Positions 33,996 through 41,214 of a DNA stretch of 64,000 nt are shown here, piece by piece (within the stretch, counting starts at the first letter, position 1; every line of letters starts with the position of its first letter). The translations under genes and the position numbers were made by a program. Below the pieces are notes generated by a model. It made no database searches. It was not told where the DNA came from and saw nothing but the letters and a program-made list of their open reading frames with translations. The stretch comes from CBDCXF01 sp965223755 (lineage in GTDB: Bacteria > Acidobacteriota > Thermoanaerobaculia > Multivoradales > JAHEKO01), in NCBI GenBank assembly GCA_965223755.1, contig CBDCXF010000002.1:186001-250000 (forward strand). Reading direction: 5' to 3'.

Positions 33996-36965
33996 ATGCA
34001 GGGCACACAGCCTGCAATTGAAACCGTGTCCCGTTCCTCCATGATGGAGGCCATACACCACCTTCCAATCTTGACGACCGTCGTCGCCACGATTTTTTGC
34101 GTGGTCCTTTTTCGCCGCTACCGCCAACGAGGCGGACTGCACCTACTGTGGTGGGCCATCGGCATGGCCACCTATGGCATTGGAACTTTGACCGAATCCC
34201 TGACCACGCTTCTCGGCTGGCAAGAGGGAATCTTTAAGCTTTGGTATGTCTTTGGAGCCTTCCTCGGCGGCTACCCGCTGGCGCAAGGAAGTCTGTATCT
34301 CCTGTCCAAAAACAAGAAGTGGGCGCATTTGTCTGTGATCGTCGTTATGACGGCGATCGCGATCGGCGCCTTGGCCGTGGTGTTGTCCCCAGTGACTCAT
34401 CCGGGCACCGACGCCCGCCTTTCCGGCACGGCACTCGGCTGGCAATGGATTCGGGCCATGACTCCGTTTATCAACATTTATTCAGCCATCGTGCTGATCG
34501 GAGGTGCAATAGCTTCGGCCCTGCGCTTTCGCCGCGCTCCTGAACTTCGGGATCGCTACCTAGGAAACATCTTGATCGCCCTTGGGGCGTTGCTGCCGGG
34601 AATCGGCGGCACCATGACCCGCATGGGCTATGTGGAGGTCCTTTACGTGACTGAACTACTTGGATTGCTATTGATCTTTGCCGGCTACCGCCTTTGCGTA
34701 GCCGCTCCGCGGCCCGCTCTGGCCCAGCCGGCAGCGATCGCCTTACTTCTCTTTGCTGCTTCGAGCGTCAGCGCGCAGACCGCGTCTGACGCGGCAGCCA
34801 CAGATCCAACGACGACCGAGGTCGAGGCTACGGAACACGTCTACTACGGCACGGTGACCGTCACCGCCACCGGCAACGCGTCGGACACACATCAGGTTGC
34901 CCAGCCGGTAACCGTGCTCAAAGACATCGACCTGCGCCTCGCCGACAATGCCGCTGACCTGCTGCGCTGGGAACCCGGCGTTGACGTCGATGGAGTCGGC
35001 GCGGTGCAAATGCGGCCGGTCATCCGCGGCCTGCGCGGATTGCGGGTTCTCTTCCTCGAAGACGGCCTGCGCATGAACAACGCTCGCCGTCAAACCGATT
35101 TTGGCGAAATCAGCGGACTCGTTCCCAATGAGCTAGTCGAGCGAGTGGAAATCGTACGCGGAGCCGCCTCGGTGCTCTACGGCACCGACGCGGTCGGCGG
35201 CGTGGTCAACATGGTCACGCGGCGGCCGGCGATGGGGGAAGGTTGGGTCGGTAATCTCCGTCTTACCGGAGGCAGCATCGACGAATCGACCAAGATCGCC
35301 ACCAACGTCGGCCGACGTACCGAGAAGGGGGCGTTTTCGGCATTTTTTGGTATTCGCGACGCTTCCGACTACGACGCGCCCGCCGGCACCTTCGGAGACA
35401 TTCGTCTCGATGAAGACACTCCCGTGATCGACTCCGGAGTCGAGGATAGCTACTACGAAGTGGCCTACGAGCGCGATTTGAATCCATCGCACAGTCTCAT
35501 CCTTTCCGCGCGCGGCTACTCGGGCGAGAACAGCGGCTTCGGCCTGGTCGATCCGAGCCTTCTCGGCGACGACACGTTTCGCATCCGCATCTTCTACCCG
35601 GAACAGGACTTTCGAAAATTCGTCGCCACCCACTTTGGCGTTGATCTCGGCTGGAGCGACACGGTCGAAACCAAGATCTACTTCCAGAACAACGAGCGCC
35701 AGTTCGTCAACGACATCGACATCAATATCGGCCCGATCTTTCCTGGAGCGCCAAACTCTGGAATCGAGGCAGATACCCTCAACTACACCGATCTCGACAC
35801 TTGGGGCGTACGTTCCGAGGCGGCCAAGGCGGCGACCGGCGGACTGTGGACCTATGGCATCGAACTTTTCAACGACGACTCGTTCAACACCGATCAATCG
35901 GTGACGACAACCACGATCCGCTTTCCTTTCCCGCCGTTCGAGTTGTCCTTCCCTTCCACAGATGACGTGGCCAATACCCCCAACGCCACCAATTCCTCGA
36001 CGAGCGGATTTGTGCAGTACGAACGGCTGCTCGGAGATCGGGCTCACTTCAGCGTCGGCAGTCGCTACCAACGAGTCGCAACGCAAGCCGAAGCCACTCC
36101 GGGCTGGGATATCAACGGCCTCGACTTTGACGATTCGAAGTGGGTTGGAGCGGCGACTTTGCGCTATGAGCTGCAGGATAGCCTGCAGTTGGTCGCCTCC
36201 GCCGGCACTTCGTTTCGCGTTCCGAGCATCGTCGAGAGACTGTTCTCGGGTCCGGTTCCGGAAGGCAGCGGTTACCAGATTCTCAACCCAGAGCTCGAAT
36301 CCGAAACCGGCTTCAACTTTGATCTCGGGGTTAAATACCGTGGACGTCGGAGCTTCGCCGAGATCACCTACTTCCAAAATCGCCTCAGCGACGGCATTGC
36401 GCAACACTTCCTGAGCCAAGAAGAAATCGCCGTGCTGCCGCAGGAAACTCTCGATGAAATTGCCGTGCTCGGCCGCCATGTGTTCGTGGTGCAACAACGC
36501 AACATCGAAGAGCTCGAGTATTCGGGCATTGAGCTCGCGGGCGGTTTCGACTTCGAGAACGGCGTCAGCTTGGGCGGCAATTTCACCGCCCTCGACGCCG
36601 ATCGCACCGACTCGGCCAATCCGCCGACGGGTGAGAGCTACGACAACAAGACCAACCTATATCTGCGCTACGCGCCGCTAGCGAGGCCCTACTACGTCGA
36701 GTACCGCCTACGGCACTCTCCAGCCAGCGACTTTCCACTGGCGCCCAATCAAGCGCCACCGCCGTCGGGGTTGGAGTTGCCATCGTTGACCGTGCAACAA
36801 CTCGCCGCCGGTTGGACCTTCGCGACCGAAGGCCGCATCGGCCACCAGTTCAATTTGGTGATCGACAACTTGAGCGATGAGCTTTACGCCGAGTCCTCCA
36901 ACACTGCGTTCTTTCGCCCGCAACCGGGTCGGGGTGCACGGCTGAGCTATGCCTTGACTTTTTAG
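33996..36965 (+). CDS. 7-TM membrane domain fused to a TonB-dependent receptor
   Basis: A 989-residue single frame. Residues about 20-235 form seven membrane helices. A second signal-like stretch, PAAIALLLFAASSVSAQT, follows with an Ala-X-Ala-like site after residue 260. Then comes a full TonB receptor of about 729 residues: plug domain (about 305-410; LFLEDGLRMNN, RVEIVRGAASVLYG, GGVVNMVTRRP) and a beta-barrel ending in Phe (SYALTF), as required for outer-membrane insertion. A strong GAAGGAG precedes the ATG. There is no ATG, GTG or TTG immediately before the internal signal, so separate initiation is unlikely. The likely route is co-translational insertion, then cleavage at the internal site to free the receptor. 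Receptors of this type take up siderophores, vitamins or glycans; the ligand is unknown. Confidence 0.85.
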   Translation: MQGTQPAIETVSRSSMMEAIHHLPILTTVVATIFCVVLFRRYRQRGGLHLLWWAIGMATYGIGTLTESLTTLLGWQEGIFKLWYVFGAFLGGYPLAQGSLYLLSKNKKWAHLSVIVVMTAIAIGALAVVLSPVTHPGTDARLSGTALGWQWIRAMTPFINIYSAIVLIGGAIASALRFRRAPELRDRYLGNILIALGALLPGIGGTMTRMGYVEVLYVTELLGLLLIFAGYRLCVAAPRPALAQPAAIALLLFAASSVSAQTASDAAATDPTTTEVEATEHVYYGTVTVTATGNASDTHQVAQPVTVLKDIDLRLADNAADLLRWEPGVDVDGVGAVQMRPVIRGLRGLRVLFLEDGLRMNNARRQTDFGEISGLVPNELVERVEIVRGAASVLYGTDAVGGVVNMVTRRPAMGEGWVGNLRLTGGSIDESTKIATNVGRRTEKGAFSAFFGIRDASDYDAPAGTFGDIRLDEDTPVIDSGVEDSYYEVAYERDLNPSHSLILSARGYSGENSGFGLVDPSLLGDDTFRIRIFYPEQDFRKFVATHFGVDLGWSDTVETKIYFQNNERQFVNDIDINIGPIFPGAPNSGIEADTLNYTDLDTWGVRSEAAKAATGGLWTYGIELFNDDSFNTDQSVTTTTIRFPFPPFELSFPSTDDVANTPNATNSSTSGFVQYERLLGDRAHFSVGSRYQRVATQAEATPGWDINGLDFDDSKWVGAATLRYELQDSLQLVASAGTSFRVPSIVERLFSGPVPEGSGYQILNPELESETGFNFDLGVKYRGRRSFAEITYFQNRLSDGIAQHFLSQEEIAVLPQETLDEIAVLGRHVFVVQQRNIEELEYSGIELAGGFDFENGVSLGGNFTALDADRTDSANPPTGESYDNKTNLYLRYAPLARPYYVEYRLRHSPASDFPLAPNQAPPPSGLELPSLTVQQLAAGWTFATEGRIGHQFNLVIDNLSDELYAESSNTAFFRPQPGRGARLSYALTF

Positions 36966-36986
36966 CGCCGGTCTCAGTTCATCAGC

Positions 36987-37024
36987 AAGGCCGATCCGAT
37001 TCCATCGGGTCGGCCTTTTTCTTT
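36987..37024 (+). terminator. Rho-independent terminator
   Basis: AAGGCCGA and TCGGCCTT form an 8-bp stem around a mostly self-complementary loop, followed by TTTCTTTCT. It lies 22 bases after the receptor fusion gene. Confidence 0.85.
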
Positions 37025-37084
37025 CTAGCCGCCGCCCGATTCGCCGCGAAGTAAAACGTCTAAACTCAAGCGGCAAGGTCCCTC

Positions 37085-37483
37085 ATGCCGCATGACCTTC
37101 AGACAGTCGCCGTTTTTCACGATGTCTCAACAGCCCATGTTGCGGCGGCTTTTCTGCGTTCGGCGGGATTGCATCCCAAGATCTACAACAATCAAATGGC
37201 GCACGTAAATTGGGGGTGGCTTCCAGCTCTCGGTGGACTTCAGTTACGTATCAGAAGAGAGCATCATCAGCTCGCAAAAGACCTGCTTGGCAATTACCAA
37301 GCCAGCGTCGATCAAGATCTTCCAGAGCTCCTTGAGTACGAGCAACTGACCTCCCCTCTTCGACTGCGAAGACCCTTGCTCGGGTTCGTCGCAATCTGCA
37401 TTCAGCTTGGACCACTTGGACTACCTCTAGCTGTGTTTCTAATTCTAGCTGTGTTTCTAAGAGACCGATCTAAACAGGCCTAG
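37085..37483 (+). CDS. DUF2007-like protein with a C-terminal membrane anchor
   Basis: A 132-residue protein. Residues about 5-75 resemble DUF2007 ('putative signal transducing protein', a GlnB-like fold): VAVFHDVSTAHVAAAFLRSAG, a central W, and LRIRREHHQLAKDLL. A hydrophobic helix fills about 98-125, so it is probably tail-anchored. No function is assigned to this family. Its last 4 bases overlap the convergent protease-nuclease gene. Confidence 0.7.
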   Translation: MPHDLQTVAVFHDVSTAHVAAAFLRSAGLHPKIYNNQMAHVNWGWLPALGGLQLRIRREHHQLAKDLLGNYQASVDQDLPELLEYEQLTSPLRLRRPLLGFVAICIQLGPLGLPLAVFLILAVFLRDRSKQA

Positions 37484-39414
37484 AACACCAAGTCCCCGGC
37501 GCCACGAATCAACCGCACGCGCGGTAACGCCAGAGCTTCCTGGGTATCCGAGGCAGCTAGAGCATCGACATCCTTGAGTTTGCCGAAGTCCAGTCCCGTC
37601 GCTTCTTCGATCTTCGAGATCTGCACCTGATAGGTGCGGAACTCGCCGAACACGAATGCCGCTTCGGTAACGTCCTTGATGATCTCTCCCTGGCTCAGCA
37701 CATAGCCGGCGGCGGAAAGCTTGTCGGTGTCGGCGTTGATCAAGACCGCAATCTTCCAAAACTCCTCGGGAAGTTGCACCAGGCCGCGGTAGTCACGGTC
37801 GCTGTCGCGGAAGACCGGCCCGGTGAACACCGACACCTTGAGGTCCTTGGCCTTGGCGCTATCTAAAATGTGATCCTCAAGATCGACCCAATCCCGGCGG
37901 TTGAGGTCTTTGTGTTGGGGAGCGGCATTGACGTAGTGGAAAGTATCGTCGTTGGCCTCCTGAGCTTCTTCGCGAGTCCCCCACACCGGATCCAGCCGGC
38001 GCACCATGTGCCCGCGGTCCAGTTCGTTGTGTTTGTAGATCTCATTGCCAAGCTGCAGATCTTCATCGATGCGTAGATCGACGAACCATTTGTCGTTGGA
38101 GCGAAAGGCGCGGCGCGCCTCAAGACCGTTGATGTTGACTGCGGTGAACAAGGGCAGTTTGCGGCTCGAGCTGACCGCGACCGAGAAGTGGCGATAGTCG
38201 AGCACGGGTGAGCTCTCGCCGTTGCCGATGTCGTGGGCGGCGATGTCATCTTGCCAACCACCCAACCCCGGCAGAAGAACCGCGAGTTCGTCATCGCCCA
38301 GGAAGTTCGCCTGATAACCATCGCGACCGGCAAAGAAACCCGGATCGTGGCGACCGTCGGCAATCGCTTCTGGCTCGGCGGGCGCCGGCACGGAAACCGA
38401 GGCACTCAGACTGGCGAGTGCTCGCTTGATCGAATCAGTCCTGACGGCGAAGTTGCCCTGCAAAAACGTCCCGGCGAAGTGCAATCCCACCACCTGGCCG
38501 CTGGCTAGGTCCACCACCACCGACCCGGAACTGCCGCCCAAAGTGGTGCAATCGTGCACGAAATAGTGTTCGTTGGGGGTCGGGAAGCTGACCTTGCCCG
38601 GCGCCAACCGCTTGACGTCGTAAATGTCTTGAAACAGGCGCCGCATGTCGTCGAGGCCGTTGCGACTGTCAAACGCGGGATAGCCGATAACACCGATCTC
38701 CTGGCGGTCGGCAACCGCGACATCGGACAGCGGCAGGGGATCCGGCAGAGCCTGATCGGACGCGATTTTGAGCAGGGCGATGTCCGGCTCGTCTGCCCCC
38801 GCCACATAGAGAATCTCGTCGACGCGAATCTCTTGCGCCACCGGAATCTGAAATTCCTCGCGAAAGTCGACTTGAGCGCCGTAGGTCGCGCCTACGACAT
38901 TGCTGGCGAAGGCAAAGCCCCCCGAACCGTCGGGCGTTGAGAACAACTCGGCAACGTGGCGATTGGTGACGACGATGTCGTCGGCGATGATCCAGCCGGT
39001 TCCAGCCCAGTCGAAACTGAAGTGATTGTGCAACTCGATCCGACCAACGCGGGCGATGGCGTTCTCGACGTTGGTACGGTGCAGACGAAGTACATTTCGC
39101 CAGATCCGGCTGTCGGGAGGGGTGAAGGTACCGTTCTGCACCAGCAACGTCGGCCTGCCTTGGGTGAGCACGATCGCCTCCTCGGCGGCGCCCGGCATCG
39201 GCGGGATCGGGGGTGCCGGAGCGGCTCTCTCCAGCGGCGGAGCTTCCACGCCGCGGCTCGGGGCCGGCGCACTTGCCGATTCCAGAACTCTCTCCACCGC
39301 ATCGCCGGAGACGTTCAATCCAGCGGGTACTGAAAGGCGGCCGCCAGCGGCGCGGTCCCGGATCTCTTCGACAAGGTCTGCATCCTTGAGTAGGGATTCG
39401 AATTGGTGGTTCAT
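37480..39414 (-). CDS. Trypsin-like protease fused to a NUC1 DNA/RNA endonuclease
   Basis: A 644-residue two-enzyme fusion. ATG 39414 lies 8 bases after GAAGGAG; an upstream TTG would be too close to it. Residues 1-45 form a small helical domain, then a Pro/Ala linker (46-78). A chymotrypsin-fold protease spans about 85-340 with His153 (TNRHVAE), Asp211 (EPDIALLKI) and Ser296 (LGGSSGS). A NUC1/DNase I-like beta-beta-alpha-metal nuclease spans about 405-625 with catalytic His469 in DRGHM and Asn496 in YVNAAPQ. No signal peptide or helix for export is seen, so it should act in the cytoplasm. Protease-nuclease fusions with a short N-terminal adaptor are known among bacterial conflict-system effectors; that role is inferred. 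The toxin remnant lies upstream. Confidence 0.9.
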   Translation of the reverse strand: MNHQFESLLKDADLVEEIRDRAAGGRLSVPAGLNVSGDAVERVLESASAPAPSRGVEAPPLERAAPAPPIPPMPGAAEEAIVLTQGRPTLLVQNGTFTPPDSRIWRNVLRLHRTNVENAIARVGRIELHNHFSFDWAGTGWIIADDIVVTNRHVAELFSTPDGSGGFAFASNVVGATYGAQVDFREEFQIPVAQEIRVDEILYVAGADEPDIALLKIASDQALPDPLPLSDVAVADRQEIGVIGYPAFDSRNGLDDMRRLFQDIYDVKRLAPGKVSFPTPNEHYFVHDCTTLGGSSGSVVVDLASGQVVGLHFAGTFLQGNFAVRTDSIKRALASLSASVSVPAPAEPEAIADGRHDPGFFAGRDGYQANFLGDDELAVLLPGLGGWQDDIAAHDIGNGESSPVLDYRHFSVAVSSSRKLPLFTAVNINGLEARRAFRSNDKWFVDLRIDEDLQLGNEIYKHNELDRGHMVRRLDPVWGTREEAQEANDDTFHYVNAAPQHKDLNRRDWVDLEDHILDSAKAKDLKVSVFTGPVFRDSDRDYRGLVQLPEEFWKIAVLINADTDKLSAAGYVLSQGEIIKDVTEAAFVFGEFRTYQVQISKIEEATGLDFGKLKDVDALAASDTQEALALPRVRLIRGAGDLVF

Positions 39415-39589
39415 GGTCAATGCTCCTTCAAGACCCTAGAGCTCGGGCGCTACATCGACAATCAGTCGTAGATGCCGCACCTTCCCGACCTACTGGGGCT
39501 GTCCAACTTTCTCGCGTGCACGGCAACCGTAGCACGACCACTACGCGGGTGCGGCTACATTGGTAGGGCCCCGACGGGCCACAATTTGT

Positions 39590-39793
39590 TTAGTCCAGAA
39601 AGTTGACTGAAGCGATACCTAGAAAGGCAAGTTGTCGAGACGTTTCCGAATCATGAAAGTAGTCGAGGTCGCAGCTGTAGCGTGTGGTGTTCGGCTCAAT
39701 CAGGATCGCCGCACCGCCGGCTAGATAGGAATCGAAGGTCCGATTCCGCGACAGAAGCATTGCCAACTTGGTCTGATGTTCGGTTAGTGGCAT
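39590..39793 (-). pseudogene. Truncated AbiEii-type nucleotidyltransferase toxin
   Basis: A 67-residue frame from ATG 39793 with SYLAGGAAILIEPNTTRYSCDLDYF, the opening nucleotidyltransferase motif of AbiEii/AbiGii toxins (GG...S.DLD). The family is about 250-300 residues, so only the first quarter remains: the frame turns to LGIASVNFLD and stops. No continuation is visible in the next 170 bases in any frame. The start overlaps the end of the antitoxin-like gene by 10 bases. The product is unlikely to be active. Confidence 0.75.
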
Positions 39794-40050
39794 AACTTGC
39801 TCGCAGCTTCCCAAGCATCTCTACCGCCGTTCTGGCGGAGTTGTGCCGCCACCCAGGCAATATCGGATGACCGCACCACGTAGTCAGGATCGAACGACCA
39901 GAAACACTCGGCGTGAAACCGCCGGTACGCCCTTCGCGCTTCGCGCACCCGGACCATGGCGCGCGCTGTATCAGAATCCAGCGACCTACGGCTCTTGCGT
40001 CCGCCCCTGCGGCCGATTTCAGCTAGATAAGTTTGGGTCGTTTTTTCCAT
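39784..40050 (-). CDS. Antitoxin-like partner of the truncated toxin
   Basis: An 88-residue basic protein opening KTTQTYLAEIGRRGGRKSRR and containing ARRAYRRFHAECFWSFDPDY and AWVAAQLRQNGG. Small proteins with this pattern are commonly encoded just before AbiEii-type nucleotidyltransferases. The N-terminal GRRGGRKS segment looks DNA-contacting. Its promoter overlaps a perfect palindrome (40055-40077), which suggests autoregulation. It survives intact although the toxin is truncated. No Shine-Dalgarno; TATGAT ends 6 bases before the ATG. Confidence 0.75.
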   Translation of the reverse strand: MEKTTQTYLAEIGRRGGRKSRRSLDSDTARAMVRVREARRAYRRFHAECFWSFDPDYVVRSSDIAWVAAQLRQNGGRDAWEAASKLCH

Positions 40051-40054
40051 AGAA

Positions 40055-40077
40055 TTATCATAACCCGCTTATGATAA
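40055..40077. promoter_or_regulatory. Palindromic operator over the antitoxin -10 box
   Basis: TTATCATAA-CCCGC-TTATGATAA is a perfect 9-bp inverted repeat with a 5-base spacer. The half nearer the gene contains the -10 TATGAT (40057-40062, minus strand), with a TTGAAT -35 (40079-40084) 16 bases upstream. A repressor bound here would cover the -10 box. Confidence 0.75.
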
Positions 40078-40207
40078 AATTCAACTCCGCAAATATGTTC
40101 CATCAGGCCGGAGCACTCAGTCCTGAATCCTGCTGAGGCGACGGACTCTGAACTATTACGACTTCTTTTTGGAGCGAATCGTATTGACCGTCCCACAAAG
40201 TGTGAAT

Positions 40208-41158
40208 TCAACGATCAACAAAAACCTGATCTAGATCCAGGTTGCCACCCGAAAGGATGACGCCGACACGATTCACTTTGCCAGACAGTAATCGCTCGAG
40301 GACGACGGCCATTGCCACTGCCGCAGAGGGCTCGATGAGCTGTTTGGTGCGCTCCCAAACGACCCGCATGGCGCCGATGATCTGATCCTCAGCCACGGTC
40401 ACGATTTGAACGCGTTCCTGGCGGAGGATTTCGAAGTTGATCTCACCCAGACCGGTGAGGAGTCCATCGGCAATGGTGTTGGGGTTGTCCTGGGGCAGCC
40501 GTTCACCCGTGGCGAGTGAGCGGGCGGCGTCATCGGCTCCGAGGGGCTCGGCGCCGTAGACCTGACAGTTCGGCAGCAGGCCATGAGCGGCGATGGCCGT
40601 TCCGGCAAGGAGGCCACCTCCGCCAACCGGGGCGACGATGGCGTCCAGTTCGCCCACTTCTTCGATCAATTCCAGCGCCGCTGTCCCCTGCCCAGCAACG
40701 ATGTGAGGATGATCGTAAGGAGGCATGAAGACGCCGCCGGTTCCGGCGAGTACACGGTCGCAGACCTCCCGGCGGGACTGCTCGTTGGGCTCGCAGGGAA
40801 TGATCTTGCCGCCGTAGCCTTCCACCGCTCGGCGTTTCACCGGCGAAGCAGTCTCCGGCATGACGATGTGGGCTTGCGCGCCGATCGACTGCGCCGCGAG
40901 CGAAACTGCCTGGGCATGATTGCCCGAGCTGTGGGTGACGATGTGCTGCGGCCAAGGTCGCGGTAAGCGGGCGACAAAATGGCTCGCGCCGCGGATCTTG
41001 AATGCCCCGATGCGCTGCAGGTGCTCCCCCTTGAGCAACACTTCACAACCACAAATTTGGTTGAGCGATCGGCTGGTGATGACGGGGGTACGGTGGACCT
41101 TGCCCTCAATCAGTTCCGCAGCCTCGCGAACCATCTGAAAGTCCACTGCCGCGGTCAT
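40208..41158 (-). CDS. Threonine/serine dehydratase family PLP enzyme
   Basis: A 316-residue fold-type II PLP enzyme from ATG 41158. The PLP lysine is Lys54 in AFKIRGA, SSGNHAQ binds the carboxylate, and GGGGLLAG holds the phosphate. No ACT domain is present and the length is about 320, so it is of the catabolic threonine dehydratase or serine racemase type rather than the anabolic IlvA type. It would deaminate L-threonine or L-serine to a 2-oxo acid plus ammonia, or racemise serine. It is divergent from a secreted lipoprotein gene. Confidence 0.9.
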   Translation of the reverse strand: MTAAVDFQMVREAAELIEGKVHRTPVITSRSLNQICGCEVLLKGEHLQRIGAFKIRGASHFVARLPRPWPQHIVTHSSGNHAQAVSLAAQSIGAQAHIVMPETASPVKRRAVEGYGGKIIPCEPNEQSRREVCDRVLAGTGGVFMPPYDHPHIVAGQGTAALELIEEVGELDAIVAPVGGGGLLAGTAIAAHGLLPNCQVYGAEPLGADDAARSLATGERLPQDNPNTIADGLLTGLGEINFEILRQERVQIVTVAEDQIIGAMRVVWERTKQLIEPSAAVAMAVVLERLLSGKVNRVGVILSGGNLDLDQVFVDR

Positions 41159-41214
41159 GCGGCGACCGTCCCGCGGATACAAGCATGATGGAATGGGGTC
41201 TGCATGCGAGGCCA

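Noticed and set aside
39415..39420. TTG start for the protease-nuclease gene, 6 bases before the ATG
   Set aside because: The Shine-Dalgarno GAAGGAG would be only 2 bases away; spacing fits the ATG at 39414.
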